A DNA stretch of 35,316 nucleotides from Deltaproteobacteria bacterium (GCA_013286585.1 JABDFK010000001.1:96001-131316); one strand, 5' to 3'; counted from the stretch's first letter, positions 16,475 through 25,803 are shown. Notes: generated by a model not told the origin, from the letters alone. A program made the numbers and translations.

Positions 16475-17281
16475 CTACTGAGCGTAGCTCTGCGCGCAGG
16501 CCTTGCCACTCAAAATTCGTTGGCGATTTTGCTCAATAATTTCCCGAGAATTTCCTATGAATTGGGCTAGCCACTCATATCGTTTGCCGGTCAGATTCAG
16601 CCTTCGCAAAATATTTCTCATTGGATTTTCCTCTTCGCTACTGGTTGGTTCTAACTCAGCTGTCCAATCCATGAGTCGCCATTCCTGTGTTTTAAAATCG
16701 TAAATGAGATTGCTAGCGTTCAGATCTCCGATGCTGTCATAAAGTGAAATCAATCTGGCGAATAGATAAAATTTTTCTTCCATTTCCTGAAGCGGCAGCG
16801 GGGATTTTCGGCCTGAAATTCTTCTCCACCAGGTGATCAGTCTTGGCGCTGATGCGGCGTTAGCAAAATCGGCGAAGGTCATATAATCGGTGAGCTTTTC
16901 GACGACCACATATTCCGCGCCATAGGACTCGTAAACTTTCACGGTGGGAAGCTCGGCTTTCGCCAACATCTTGTAGCCGCGAATGTAGGACTCTGTGTAT
17001 GATTGTTCCTCGCGGTTGAGCGGAATTCGCAAAGCCTTCGTCGGATCCTCTTTGATGGCCAAGATCAGGGTGGTGTAGCCGTGGCCCAAAATTCTCTCTA
17101 CGGTGAACTTCTGGCCATTTGAAAAGATCAGCGTGTCCCCTGCTCGGATGCGAGAAACCATTTTGTCGTAGTCAGCAGAAATCTCATTGCCACTAAAAAG
17201 CTGGTGGTCCTTGGCATAGCTGAAATTGGGCACTGCCAATTGAAATACAAATAGAAATGCCAGCGAGGTTAAAAAGTTCAT
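16475..17281 (-). CDS. Exported protein-kinase-fold protein
   Basis: The 268-aa product has a signal peptide (MNFLTSLAFLFVFQLAVPNFSYA) followed by what looks like a complete, compact kinase core. Seen: a glycine-rich turn ILGHGYTTLI (64-73), a beta-3 lysine K82 in KALRIP, a hinge-like VVVEKL (126-131), a catalytic loop IGDLNASNLIYD with D186 and N191, and a metal-binding D205 in RLMDW, as in aminoglycoside-phosphotransferase and lipopolysaccharide-kinase families. The HxD histidine is Gly, as in several atypical kinases. An ATP-using enzyme with an export signal would act outside the cytoplasm, where ATP is normally scarce. Same strand as, and 70 bp after, the papain-like amidase gene. Confidence 0.78.
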   Translation of the reverse strand: MNFLTSLAFLFVFQLAVPNFSYAKDHQLFSGNEISADYDKMVSRIRAGDTLIFSNGQKFTVERILGHGYTTLILAIKEDPTKALRIPLNREEQSYTESYIRGYKMLAKAELPTVKVYESYGAEYVVVEKLTDYMTFADFANAASAPRLITWWRRISGRKSPLPLQEMEEKFYLFARLISLYDSIGDLNASNLIYDFKTQEWRLMDWTAELEPTSSEEENPMRNILRRLNLTGKRYEWLAQFIGNSREIIEQNRQRILSGKACAQSYAQ

Positions 17282-17351
17282 GCCTGGATAGGAGTGCTAG
17301 GACCATGCCACTCTCAAGATTGTCGATCTCTTAGACGGCGCCGGAATCGCT

Positions 17352-17876
17352 CTATCGATAAGTTGGGGTGGAATGGGGCGTGTACCCCTTGGCCACTAGC
17401 TGTCGGAACACCGCCTGCGGCGAAATGCCCGGAAGCCCATTGTATTTATGAAAATACTCTGGCCAAGCAGGAGCATTGAAGTTCATTGGCTCTGGAACTA
17501 GATGAAGTATTTTTCCCACCAATTTCGAGCAATAGTATCTATTGCTGTCCCAGGAAAATGACATTTCGTATGGACTGCCAAGAATAGAATTCACAAAATC
17601 AGTGGCAGGCTCGTCTTGATCTTCCATTTCGATCACGGCCGCAACGCTGCCGATTTCTTCGAGTTGCTCTTCCGTGACAAGCTCTACCCCATGAGCGGGA
17701 AGCGCGTGCAGCCACTGACCTCTGTAGGAAATCGCCAAGTGCGCAAATGGAGCACCGGCCTCTAACTCTAGATTTTTGCCATCGGGACCTTTGACTTCCA
17801 AAAAAGCCACCTTGACCAGAGGGTATCCAACGCGTGGAAGTAACAGCAGTAATATTACGATGAAATACTTTGTCAT
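17352..17876 (-). CDS. Exported YiiX/YebB-like permuted papain-fold hydrolase
   Basis: The 174-aa protein has a signal peptide (MTKYFIVILLLLLPRVGYP) and the order of active-site residues typical of circularly permuted NlpC/P60-like enzymes (PF05708): His46 in APFAHLAISYRGQWLHA comes first, and Cys116 in NRYYCSKLVGKIL comes second. Members act as amidases or peptidases on lipids, peptides or cell wall; no substrate can be read here. GVELVTEEQLEEI is also a common family segment. The likely operon partner is the kinase-like gene downstream. Upstream are 300 bp with one small possible gene. Confidence 0.88.
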   Translation of the reverse strand: MTKYFIVILLLLLPRVGYPLVKVAFLEVKGPDGKNLELEAGAPFAHLAISYRGQWLHALPAHGVELVTEEQLEEIGSVAAVIEMEDQDEPATDFVNSILGSPYEMSFSWDSNRYYCSKLVGKILHLVPEPMNFNAPAWPEYFHKYNGLPGISPQAVFRQLVAKGYTPHSTPTYR

Positions 17877-17938
17877 ATGGGCCTACTGTTTTTCATAACA
17901 ACCTCGTATCAATTTTGCAACTCAGTAGATAGGTCGGA

Positions 17939-18085
17939 CTAGTTCTTGTGAGGCGACGAACAGTTTGGTTCAGCTTGCTTTTTCCGTTCCAAAGAAGCCA
18001 GAGCAGCCATCGCTGCTAGCGGAGCTCCAGAATCCACTGTCACACACTTAGACAGCCGATCATACCTAATTGTCACCCGTCTCAA
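17939..18085 (-). CDS. Possible small protein, 48 aa
   Basis: This is an open frame on the minus strand from a TTG at 18085, with GAGGGA eight bases upstream, to a TAG at 17939. The product begins with an amphipathic strand pattern (VTIRYDRLSKCVTVDSG), followed by an Ala-rich helix (APLAAMAALASLERKKQAE) and two Cys in all. The regular strand-turn-strand-helix pattern and plausible ribosome site argue for a real gene, while the short length and TTG start argue against. No function suggested. The rest of the 319-bp gap between 17877 and 18195 shows only short hairpins. Confidence 0.4.
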   Translation of the reverse strand: MRRVTIRYDRLSKCVTVDSGAPLAAMAALASLERKKQAEPNCSSPHKN

Positions 18086-18195
18086 ATTGAGATTCCCTCA
18101 TTGATCTTGGCGGTCAACCACAGCCAAAACCAGGCCCTTCCTTTGCATTTAACAAGGGTAGCTCTGTTACCTGTGACTTGCGAAAGGACCGAAGA

Positions 18196-21100
18196 ATGCG
18201 TTTATTGAGTCTCTTCATCATGACGGTACTTTTGATCCCGGCTGAATCCACATTCGCTGGATTTGATTTCCCTTGGACCGCGAAGAAGCCCAAAGGCCCA
18301 CAGACGCAGACTCTTTTTATCGGAGTGGATGGCCTTGGCTACGCGGCCTTTACCAAAGCGCAAGAGCAAGGTCTATTCAAAGAATTCACCCATGTGGGCG
18401 CTCACGTGGCCCCATTCCCATCCATGAGCGATTTGTCTTGGGCTACAATGATGCACACGTCAGAGCTGTTCGGTGCCGAAGGCCGCATCAAATCGGTGGA
18501 GGCTCCTTATTTTGATGAAGCCAACAATTCGATTCAAGGCGATCCTCGGGACTATTATCGCCGCCTGGCTTTTCCTAAATATTACATGGGTGCATTCAAT
18601 AGTTATTTCAATCCGCTCATTGAAGCCCTGATGTATTTCCCTTCCAAAGAGGTTTCCAAATTAGAGATTAAAACAGTGGTCGACGAGCTGATCGCGGTGA
18701 AGGATCAACCCGTATTTTCTGCCTACATCGGAGGCCTTGATTCCACCGCGCACACTCAAAAAGACCGTCTTTGGCCGGTGATGCGGCAGTTGGATGCCGA
18801 GCTTAAACGACTGATGCAGACTTACAAAGCTCGTGGCCAAGAGCTAGAGGTCATCCTGGCTTCTGACCATGGAAACTTTGGTCGCTTTGAAGAGGGTAAA
18901 CCAGAACAAGAATTAATTCCGATTGATATCGCCAAAGTCATGAATGGATATGGACTTAATTTCGTGCAGCGGTTGTCGGACAACAATGACGTTGCGATGC
19001 CTCTGATGGCCTTGGGATCCTGGGGCCCCGTCTACGTGAAAGATCGTTCCAATATCCGCCCTTTGATCAAAAGTTTGAGCAAAGAAGTCTGGTTCGACAG
19101 CGCCGTGTTTTTAGAGAGCAATACTGTCGAAGACAAAACTATGACCGTGATCTCTGCCCAAGGCGAAGCCAAAGTGGCATTCAATAAGACCAATGGGAAA
19201 ATTTACTACTATGTCATCACTGGCAATCCGCTGCAGATACCTCCACAGTACTTCGCCAAAGCACTTTCTGCGGATGAGGCTTTTGCCATCACTTCCAAGA
19301 CACCTTATCCGGACTCTTTGGGTCGAATCGTCCAGTCCACCACATCCAGGGACTTTGATTTTCCAGATCTCATCTTCAACGTCAAAGACGGTTACTATGT
19401 TCAGTCAGCGCTGGGCGCCTTCACGAAAATGTATCGGACACACGGCTCGCTTTCTGCCGCTTCTTCATTCGGTATTTTAGCTTCGAATAAGCGAAATATT
19501 CCGGGACAAATTCGCACCCGGGACATCCTGCCGTTCTTAGGTATTTCGCCGAAGGCTCTGTTCGGTGAAACTTTTCGCCGTGATCAAGAAGATGGCGCCA
19601 ATTCATTGACGGAAGTGCTGAAGACTCACTCTCTAGGAATTGAAACTGATGCGAAGGATCTTTCTCAAAAACGAATCTTTCAGCATATCTCTAAGTTTGT
19701 TTCTGACACCCGTCCGTATTTCGTGGTCGGTGAAATCAAACAGCTTTTGGAATCCCTTCACTTCGATCCTTCTAAGCCCGCCGATTCTCAGGCGATGAGT
19801 CCGTTAAATGTGGACCTCTCCAAATTCGATGTCACCAGTATGATTTCGACCCAAGATGTGGGCACCCTCACCGATGCGGTGCTAACTGCGGGCTCTATTG
19901 AAAAGTTAGAACAAGATCCACGCATCGGAAATTTGAAAGAAAAAGTCAGCCTGCTTGAGACCACTAAGGACTCTGGGAACGATACGCCAAAGACCCCGGT
20001 TCCAAACGAAGAAGGCTCTACGGCGAAGCTCACGCAGTTTCTATTCCCGGCCAAAAGAGCCGTGATGAAAATGTACCAGATTCCGTACTTGTTAGAAAAG
20101 TCGATCGTCCTTCAAGAAAAGCCATTTTTGCCCGACGAGCGCGACCTAGGCTTTGCCCGAACCTGGAATGACCATAAGGAGTCCGCTAGAACTCAGCTCA
20201 ACAAGTTGAGTCAATTGGACACCGAACCTGCGGATAAATCCACTCTGGTGCAAAGACTCTTCAAAGAAACCATGAAAGAGTCCGATCTAGAAGACAGAAT
20301 CTATCCAACGCCGATGACGAAGATCTACAACGAGAAGCTGGAAGACGTGACCATTGTTTATGTGCCAGGTCTTTATAACAATATTTTCGATACTGAAATT
20401 TTCAGTTTGGGACTAAACAGTTTGGCTGACGATCTGGGACTACGAGTGCTACATCCGACATTGGAAGGCAGCTGTTCAAGTGAGTACAATGCAGCTACTA
20501 TTGTCGCATATCTTCGTAATGACATGCAGACTCGAGTCGCCCGCGGCCATGCTCGACCAAAATACTTATTCATTTCCTATTCTAAAGGTGCAGTTGATAC
20601 CCTTCACGCTTTCTTAAAAATGCCCGACTTTGTGAGCGACAATGTTCTGGGCATGATTGCTGTGGCAGCGCCTCTTCATGGCTCTAGCATATTGAATGTC
20701 ACTGACCTGCCTTTTTCTCTGGTTTCAATGCTCACCGGTGCCAACATACCAGAGATCTGCAAAACCACCGAGGCCGCCTCCAAATCGCTCACTCCCACTG
20801 CAATGGATGCTTTCTGGAGAAAAAATGAACGAGCCCTCGTCGGTTTGACTCGGTATTTTTCTGTTACTTTCGCCAGCATCCCGGAAGACTCTCATATTTT
20901 TATGAAGGCGACCAAAATTCTAGGACAGTTTGATGAGGACAACGATGGCGTCGTCACAGTTTCGTCCTCGAAGTTCCCTAAATCAATGCAGGCTCTGGAT
21001 CTGGGCACATTGAAGGCCGACCATTTGGCGGGAATTCTGGCTTCGAATTTCAATCAGCAAGCATTCATGAAGGGACTCGCTGCACTCATGGCAGAGATCG

Positions 21101-22161
21101 GCATCACCAATGCGGATAATAATTTGACTATCAATACAGGAATTATATTGGATAAGGTCAATCAGAACGCCATGAAGAATGAAACCCGCTACACACTGTC
21201 CAATCCCCACAAGGTCAATATCTGGTCGGCCCGTTCGAAATCCAATTGGGTAGAGCCCGTAATGTTTGGAAACACGGCTAGCTTGAACCACCTCATTATT
21301 CCGCCGTCGAATGATCCCGCTGATCTCTACGAGACGAAAGTGAAACTGCCGGCATCGCAAGTTCAATATGATCCGTACAGTTCACTGGATGTGAGTCGGC
21401 TTCCTGACATCATGTCGCTCACCAAAGTCACCCTGGGAACGACTTCCAACTTAAAACAAGGAATAGACATCGAGTTTGAGCATCAGCATATGGTGCAGTT
21501 TCGTATGGACCATCAGTTCAACTATGAATCTCGCACCCCCGGCGGCATGGATGATAATACGATGACCGGCTATGCACCGGTCACTTACAAAGGCGAAACC
21601 TGGGCGTTGATGCGCAGTAAGGACAATTCGATTCGCATGACGACCCTGGCTTATCGCTTTTCGCCTCTAGAATTCCCGAAAATGGATTTGAAGATCGCCG
21701 TCACCAAAGGCGTGCGTAACGCCGATCCGGTGAAAGGAGGACCAGGAATGGATGACTCGGCCTTTCAGGTTTGGTTCACCATTCGCGAGGGTCAGGCCAA
21801 CAACGATCCCACTCTGGTAGACCCCAAAAACGATAAAGTCTTTTTATTCGGTTACTACTGGGGAGACCCCGTGCGCGGAGAGAATCGTCGCCCCGGACAA
21901 ATTTTTGAAAACTACTATTCCAATAAAAATGTCGTGGTCGCGACACTACCCGAATCTAAAGAACTTTTGCTGAATGACCAAAGCATGCTGGGACGGCCCA
22001 TCAACTTCACAAGGAACTTTCCTGCAGATTTGAAGAAAGCCTTTCCGAACAAACGAATGGAAGACTTAGAAGTCGTCGCGATCACGATTCAACATGACTC
22101 GAACGACACGCATGACTCTTCCGAAGCGTATTTCAAGTATCTGAAGTTTTTGCCGAACTAA
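18196..22161 (+). CDS. Exported two-enzyme protein: alkaline-phosphatase-fold phosphodiesterase plus alpha/beta-hydrolase
   Basis: The 1321-aa product starts at the ATG at 18196 (AAAGGA seven bases upstream; an in-frame TTG lies six codons earlier) with signal peptide MRLLSLFIMTVLLIPAESTFA. Residues ~38-460 follow the type I phosphodiesterase/alkaline phosphatase pattern: metal Asp45 in GVDGLGY, Ser nucleophile region FPSMSDLSW (74-82), GGLDSTAHTQ (D182, H186), ASDHGNF (D224, H225) and a late THGS. Residues ~720-960 form a lipase-like domain: YVPGLYNNIF, nucleophile S796 in SYSKG, AAPLHGSS, DEDNDGVVTV and KADHLAG supplying acid and His. The last ~350 residues look beta-rich and are unassigned. 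Its final 96 bp overlap the convergent beta-propeller gene. Confidence 0.87.
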   Translation: MRLLSLFIMTVLLIPAESTFAGFDFPWTAKKPKGPQTQTLFIGVDGLGYAAFTKAQEQGLFKEFTHVGAHVAPFPSMSDLSWATMMHTSELFGAEGRIKSVEAPYFDEANNSIQGDPRDYYRRLAFPKYYMGAFNSYFNPLIEALMYFPSKEVSKLEIKTVVDELIAVKDQPVFSAYIGGLDSTAHTQKDRLWPVMRQLDAELKRLMQTYKARGQELEVILASDHGNFGRFEEGKPEQELIPIDIAKVMNGYGLNFVQRLSDNNDVAMPLMALGSWGPVYVKDRSNIRPLIKSLSKEVWFDSAVFLESNTVEDKTMTVISAQGEAKVAFNKTNGKIYYYVITGNPLQIPPQYFAKALSADEAFAITSKTPYPDSLGRIVQSTTSRDFDFPDLIFNVKDGYYVQSALGAFTKMYRTHGSLSAASSFGILASNKRNIPGQIRTRDILPFLGISPKALFGETFRRDQEDGANSLTEVLKTHSLGIETDAKDLSQKRIFQHISKFVSDTRPYFVVGEIKQLLESLHFDPSKPADSQAMSPLNVDLSKFDVTSMISTQDVGTLTDAVLTAGSIEKLEQDPRIGNLKEKVSLLETTKDSGNDTPKTPVPNEEGSTAKLTQFLFPAKRAVMKMYQIPYLLEKSIVLQEKPFLPDERDLGFARTWNDHKESARTQLNKLSQLDTEPADKSTLVQRLFKETMKESDLEDRIYPTPMTKIYNEKLEDVTIVYVPGLYNNIFDTEIFSLGLNSLADDLGLRVLHPTLEGSCSSEYNAATIVAYLRNDMQTRVARGHARPKYLFISYSKGAVDTLHAFLKMPDFVSDNVLGMIAVAAPLHGSSILNVTDLPFSLVSMLTGANIPEICKTTEAASKSLTPTAMDAFWRKNERALVGLTRYFSVTFASIPEDSHIFMKATKILGQFDEDNDGVVTVSSSKFPKSMQALDLGTLKADHLAGILASNFNQQAFMKGLAALMAEIGITNADNNLTINTGIILDKVNQNAMKNETRYTLSNPHKVNIWSARSKSNWVEPVMFGNTASLNHLIIPPSNDPADLYETKVKLPASQVQYDPYSSLDVSRLPDIMSLTKVTLGTTSNLKQGIDIEFEHQHMVQFRMDHQFNYESRTPGGMDDNTMTGYAPVTYKGETWALMRSKDNSIRMTTLAYRFSPLEFPKMDLKIAVTKGVRNADPVKGGPGMDDSAFQVWFTIREGQANNDPTLVDPKNDKVFLFGYYWGDPVRGENRRPGQIFENYYSNKNVVVATLPESKELLLNDQSMLGRPINFTRNFPADLKKAFPNKRMEDLEVVAITIQHDSNDTHDSSEAYFKYLKFLPN

Positions 22162-23124
22162 GATTTTTGGGTGGGGGGCCCAATAGCGGGCGCCTAACTT
22201 CGAAACATCTTCGCTGAGGTTGAGTCCCAGTGGGGAAAGGCTCCATCGTTCACCGGTGTCTAGATCGCCCAATACCAGCTGGTATTTTTCACTCTCTGAA
22301 GTGTTTGAATAGATCAAATAGTGATCTTCGACCGGCGCAGGGTCAGAGTTGTCAGACTCTGGATCATTGAATATGACCGGTCTCGGCGGACCTGCTGGTC
22401 CCTTCATATAGATCTGATCTGCATCATCTGTACCACTGACATGGCGAGTGTAGAATAACGTTCCATCGTGTCTGACGATCGGATAATAGGCCCGTGAACC
22501 GGGAGTAGAATCAATCTCGGCAATACTATTGGTTTTTAAGTCTTTGACATAGACGCTGGCCGCGCTCTCGTCGCCTACTGAAAAGTAAAGCAAGGATGAA
22601 TCCGCCGATAGATACGGCATCGAAAGAATTTTATCTTGAGCCCGTGGCGCCACGACTGATAGGACATTTCTCCGCACCTCCATCTGATAAATTTCGCCAC
22701 TGCGCTTGAACACGATGTTTTTTCCGTCGGCGGAAAACTTGGGATCTTCATTCATCGTTTCGCCGTGGGATTTTGTCAGATTGACGGGCAATTGTTCAGA
22801 ATCCAAACGCCACATAAAAATATTCCAGGCCTGATCTTGAATTCCCATAAATACAATCGTACTTCCATCCGCCGAAATATCGGCGTTCATAGGATCGATG
22901 ATGTTCCAACTGGGCTGACTTAAGCGACGAAGGCTTCCCTGAGCAAAATCGTAGAGGTAAAGTTGAGCACTTCCGTCCCCGTAACTTTTATAGGTGTGGT
23001 ACACCAGTTTTCCCGTCAGCTGAGGCATGGGTAAAGATGATTGGAAATTCGTTGCCACAGCCAAATGTGGCTGAAACAGCGTACAGAATAGCACTAAAAC
23101 GATGAAACGCCCCCGCGCTAACAT
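22066..23124 (-). CDS. Exported TolB-like beta-propeller protein
   Basis: The product (352 aa from the ATG at 23122-23124, GGGGGAT upstream) has a signal peptide (GRFIVLVLFCTLFQPHLAVA) and repeated WD40/TolB-type blades: ISADGSTIVFMG, FSADGKNIVFKRSGEIYQ, LSADSSLLYFSVGDE, YLIYSNTSESEKYQLVLGDL. Such propellers bind proteins or peptides in the periplasm. The frame is open 21 codons further upstream. The C-terminal ~32 residues (KILVRQKLQILEIRFGRVMR...) are basic and read antisense through the end of the phosphatase-lipase gene, so they may be a recent read-through extension of an original stop. Confidence 0.85.
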   Translation of the reverse strand: MLARGRFIVLVLFCTLFQPHLAVATNFQSSLPMPQLTGKLVYHTYKSYGDGSAQLYLYDFAQGSLRRLSQPSWNIIDPMNADISADGSTIVFMGIQDQAWNIFMWRLDSEQLPVNLTKSHGETMNEDPKFSADGKNIVFKRSGEIYQMEVRRNVLSVVAPRAQDKILSMPYLSADSSLLYFSVGDESAASVYVKDLKTNSIAEIDSTPGSRAYYPIVRHDGTLFYTRHVSGTDDADQIYMKGPAGPPRPVIFNDPESDNSDPAPVEDHYLIYSNTSESEKYQLVLGDLDTGERWSLSPLGLNLSEDVSKLGARYWAPHPKILVRQKLQILEIRFGRVMRVVRVMLNRDRDDF

Positions 23125-23327
23125 TGATCCCCCGCTGGAAAAGACTGGCGCAGAGTACTGGAAAATCGCGCCTATGTCCCCTGTCAAAATTTTTTACAGT
23201 CTTTTGTTCAAAATCAAAGGCGCAGATTGGTAATGCCGTCTACAAACTGGACAATTCGGGCGCCCGGCTTGGCCCCAGAAGAATTCTAGAGAAATTCATT
23301 CTGGCGGCGGGTTTGCATCTTCTGGGC

Positions 23328-24014
23328 ATGATGATTGAACGCTCAAAATACCTTCTATTGAAAACGGGAACACTGCTGGTCTTATTTGGCCTGTCACTGC
23401 CATTGGCCAGCGAAGGGCGGACCTCTGCGGAAGAATTTCGTCGTAAAATGTTGATCCACAAATCTCACATCATCCGTTTGGCCACAGCCACCATGACCGC
23501 TTTTCCCGAACACTTTAAGGGCATTCCCATGGACCTGGCGATCTCGTATCTACAACTTCATGATCAACCCAAGATTCAAGATCTAGCGACTTTGAAAAAA
23601 TATGGATATAAGAATCGGCACACCCTGAATCAACGCCTGGCACTGCTTTACCAAAAGAAATTTGGTGAGGGTACCGCCGATGAACAGGCAGAGATGTCGG
23701 ATGTGAAGAACTCACTCAACGGAATCGAAGGATTGGAAAAGCAAGAATTTTTTAAGAGCAAGGGTCTTGATCCTAACTCAGAGATGATTAAGTCGCTTCT
23801 GTGGCTGGAAAAAATTGTCGATGTCACCGACACTGGAATTTATCGCAGGGTTGAAATGCACATTCCAGAAGACAAAAAATATGATGGTGCCAATTTTCTT
23901 GAAAAATCTGGGGATAGCAAAGGTGCCGTGGTTTCCCGCTGGATCGAAGACAACTGCAACACCCTGCTCAAACCGCCAGTGAGTGTAGGAAGCTGTAACT
24001 CCGTTTATCAGTGA
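23328..24014 (+). CDS. Exported protein with HD-domain-like helices
   Basis: Not firmly assigned. I start it at the ATG at 23328, which gives a basic lead and hydrophobic segment (KYLLLKTGTLLVLFGLSLPLAS); the open frame extends 68 codons upstream over the divergent gene's start and is unlikely to be used there. The helical stretch HKSHIIRLATATMTAFPEH...LAISYLQLHDQPKI has a His followed ~38 residues later by His-Asp, as in HD phosphohydrolases, and a later Asp (VDVTDTGIYRR) could complete it. This is only a resemblance. The C terminus carries two Cys (DNCN, GSCN). The start has no clear ribosome site. Confidence 0.66.
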   Translation: MMIERSKYLLLKTGTLLVLFGLSLPLASEGRTSAEEFRRKMLIHKSHIIRLATATMTAFPEHFKGIPMDLAISYLQLHDQPKIQDLATLKKYGYKNRHTLNQRLALLYQKKFGEGTADEQAEMSDVKNSLNGIEGLEKQEFFKSKGLDPNSEMIKSLLWLEKIVDVTDTGIYRRVEMHIPEDKKYDGANFLEKSGDSKGAVVSRWIEDNCNTLLKPPVSVGSCNSVYQ

Positions 24015-24015
24015 A

Positions 24016-24402
24016 TCAGCGGAGAATACTCAGCACCAAATTATTTCCATTCGGCATCACCGTCTGACAATGAATGGAATCGGCCGATTTAACACAATCT
24101 AAGTTCAATTTGGTTTGCACCGAACCCATATTGTTACCGTCAGTTTCGTCCACGGTCAGTTGTCCACGATCAGGATCACCCGTGTATTCAAAGTCCACCC
24201 GAGTGACATTGGTGAATTGAGCGCCGGCCTGCCAAGTCGTAGGTGCAGTCACCCGAAACCCATAATGATCATCAATGCGTGAGCCTTCCAGTGGAGTGAA
24301 GCTGACGAGCTGCGTGTTTTCAGGTGACTTTTCCGTCAACGAGGCCGTCGCGAAAACCGATAAAGATCCCAAAACCATCGAAATAACAAGAATTAGTTTC
24401 AT
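24016..24402 (-). CDS. Small exported protein, 128 aa
   Basis: Not recognised. The signal peptide is MKLILVISMVLGSLSVFA. The mature part is beta-type, with VTRVDFEYTGDPDRGQLTVDE and a closing pair of Cys (LNLDCVKSADSIHCQTVMPNGN) that could form a disulfide hairpin. The ATG is preceded by AAGGTG four bases away. It lies 70 bp downstream of the PMT-type glycosyltransferase gene on the same strand and is convergent with the HD-like gene (1 bp between stops). Confidence 0.72.
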   Translation of the reverse strand: MKLILVISMVLGSLSVFATASLTEKSPENTQLVSFTPLEGSRIDDHYGFRVTAPTTWQAGAQFTNVTRVDFEYTGDPDRGQLTVDETDGNNMGSVQTKLNLDCVKSADSIHCQTVMPNGNNLVLSILR

Positions 24403-24472
24403 GAGGCACCTTGTAACTGATCAGCGTGCGAAAATGAACAAAAGAAAGCCATCTTGGCCAAATCCTGACAAT

Positions 24473-25741
24473 TCAGATCCGTCCAGGCAGCCAGGCCCTC
24501 AATAAAAACGAATTCAAGTCTAGCGATTCATCCGTCATCGTCGGAAAGAAAAATAGGAAAATGGCCATGGTCGCTAAAACAAAGGCGACCACCCATTTTA
24601 CCGGCCACTTGAGCTCACGCAAGGTAAATGCCAAAGCCAAACTCAAGATCATGGATGCTGGGTAATAGTAATAATAAAAACCGATTTTACGCGGTATCAG
24701 GGCCCAGCTCAGCCAAAGGCTCAGATAACAACCACCAATGTACAGAGCTACGGAATGCCTCCGAACTATGCCTTGCCATAAACAAAATATAACGGCCAGC
24801 AGCCCGCCCCACATGATGAGCGGATTTCCCATGTACAGAATTCCGGAGTTTTGCTGCTCTCCTGCGGGGCCTTTGGCGTACTGAATGTCGAACCACATCG
24901 GCGTCAACGTTAACGGCCAAGTCAGCCAGTGGCTGGTGTAAGGTTGCGAGTCATTTGAAAACTGCGACTGCGCTTTAAAAATTTCATACTGCATCGGAAG
25001 AAGGTCCGCATATTGATTGCCGGATTGGGTGACCACTGGGGCATAGCTGGGGTTCTTCATATTCACCAAACTAGCGCAGCTAAGAAAATAAACGATCACC
25101 GGTACCAAGACGAAATAGAACAATGACTGGGCCACCGCTGGCCCGCGACCATTTTTAAAATTGCGGCTCGTCCAAGCCAGCACGCAAAATGGAAGAGCCG
25201 TCACAGCGGGCCACTTGCAGGCGATGGAAAGCCCCAGGGCGCTGCCTGCCAATAGTAAAATAGACTTTCGACCGTCGATAAAATAGGACCAGGTAAAGAG
25301 GCACAGTCCTAAAACCATAAAGCAAAACATAAAAACGTCCAGCAATGCGATCCGCGACTGTAGATAGTGCACTTGGTTCAGCAAGGACAAGACAAACACC
25401 AGGACCGCCCATGCGCGCGCGAAGGGACGGTCTCGAAAAATGATCCTGGCCCAGCAATACATAATTACCAGAGTGGCCGAGCCAAAGACCGCACTCATGA
25501 ACCTCCAGCCCAGCGGATTGTCACCCAACCAATGAACCCCTAAGCCTATTAGAAATTTTGCCAGAGGTGGCTGGCTCCAGTTCAAATTGATCAGCCCGCC
25601 GAAAAACTGTTTTCCAGCCTCGATGTAATTGAGTTCGTCAAAATAAGCATAAGTCGGAGCCTGAATGTCCCAAAGTAAAACATTCAGGCTGAAAAAAAAT
25701 ATGAGGCTGGGTTCAAGCAGTTTTTTAAGAGAATGTTTCAA
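24473..25741 (-). CDS. PMT-type (GT39) membrane glycosyltransferase
   Basis: The 422-aa protein has about ten membrane segments. The first periplasmic loop carries the family signature: acidic pair in APTYAYFDELNYIEAGKQFF, then SQPPLAKFLIGLGVHWLGDNPLGWRF, corresponding to the HPPlaK...GwR pattern of protein O-mannosyltransferases (PF02366), and SRIALLDVFMF. The C-terminal third resembles the PMT four-helix domain (PRKIGFYYYYYPASMILSLAL). It would transfer a sugar from a polyprenyl-phosphate donor to exported proteins or glycans. It is divergent from the pseudopilin operon (93 bp between starts), so pilin glycosylation is an attractive but unproven link. Confidence 0.87.
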   Translation of the reverse strand: MKHSLKKLLEPSLIFFFSLNVLLWDIQAPTYAYFDELNYIEAGKQFFGGLINLNWSQPPLAKFLIGLGVHWLGDNPLGWRFMSAVFGSATLVIMYCWARIIFRDRPFARAWAVLVFVLSLLNQVHYLQSRIALLDVFMFCFMVLGLCLFTWSYFIDGRKSILLLAGSALGLSIACKWPAVTALPFCVLAWTSRNFKNGRGPAVAQSLFYFVLVPVIVYFLSCASLVNMKNPSYAPVVTQSGNQYADLLPMQYEIFKAQSQFSNDSQPYTSHWLTWPLTLTPMWFDIQYAKGPAGEQQNSGILYMGNPLIMWGGLLAVIFCLWQGIVRRHSVALYIGGCYLSLWLSWALIPRKIGFYYYYYPASMILSLALAFTLRELKWPVKWVVAFVLATMAIFLFFFPTMTDESLDLNSFLLRAWLPGRI

Positions 25742-25803
25742 ATTGAGAAAAACTCCGTTTAGTCTAGTTCACAATCCCGCTGGATCCAATTTTCAGGAAT
25801 TTA

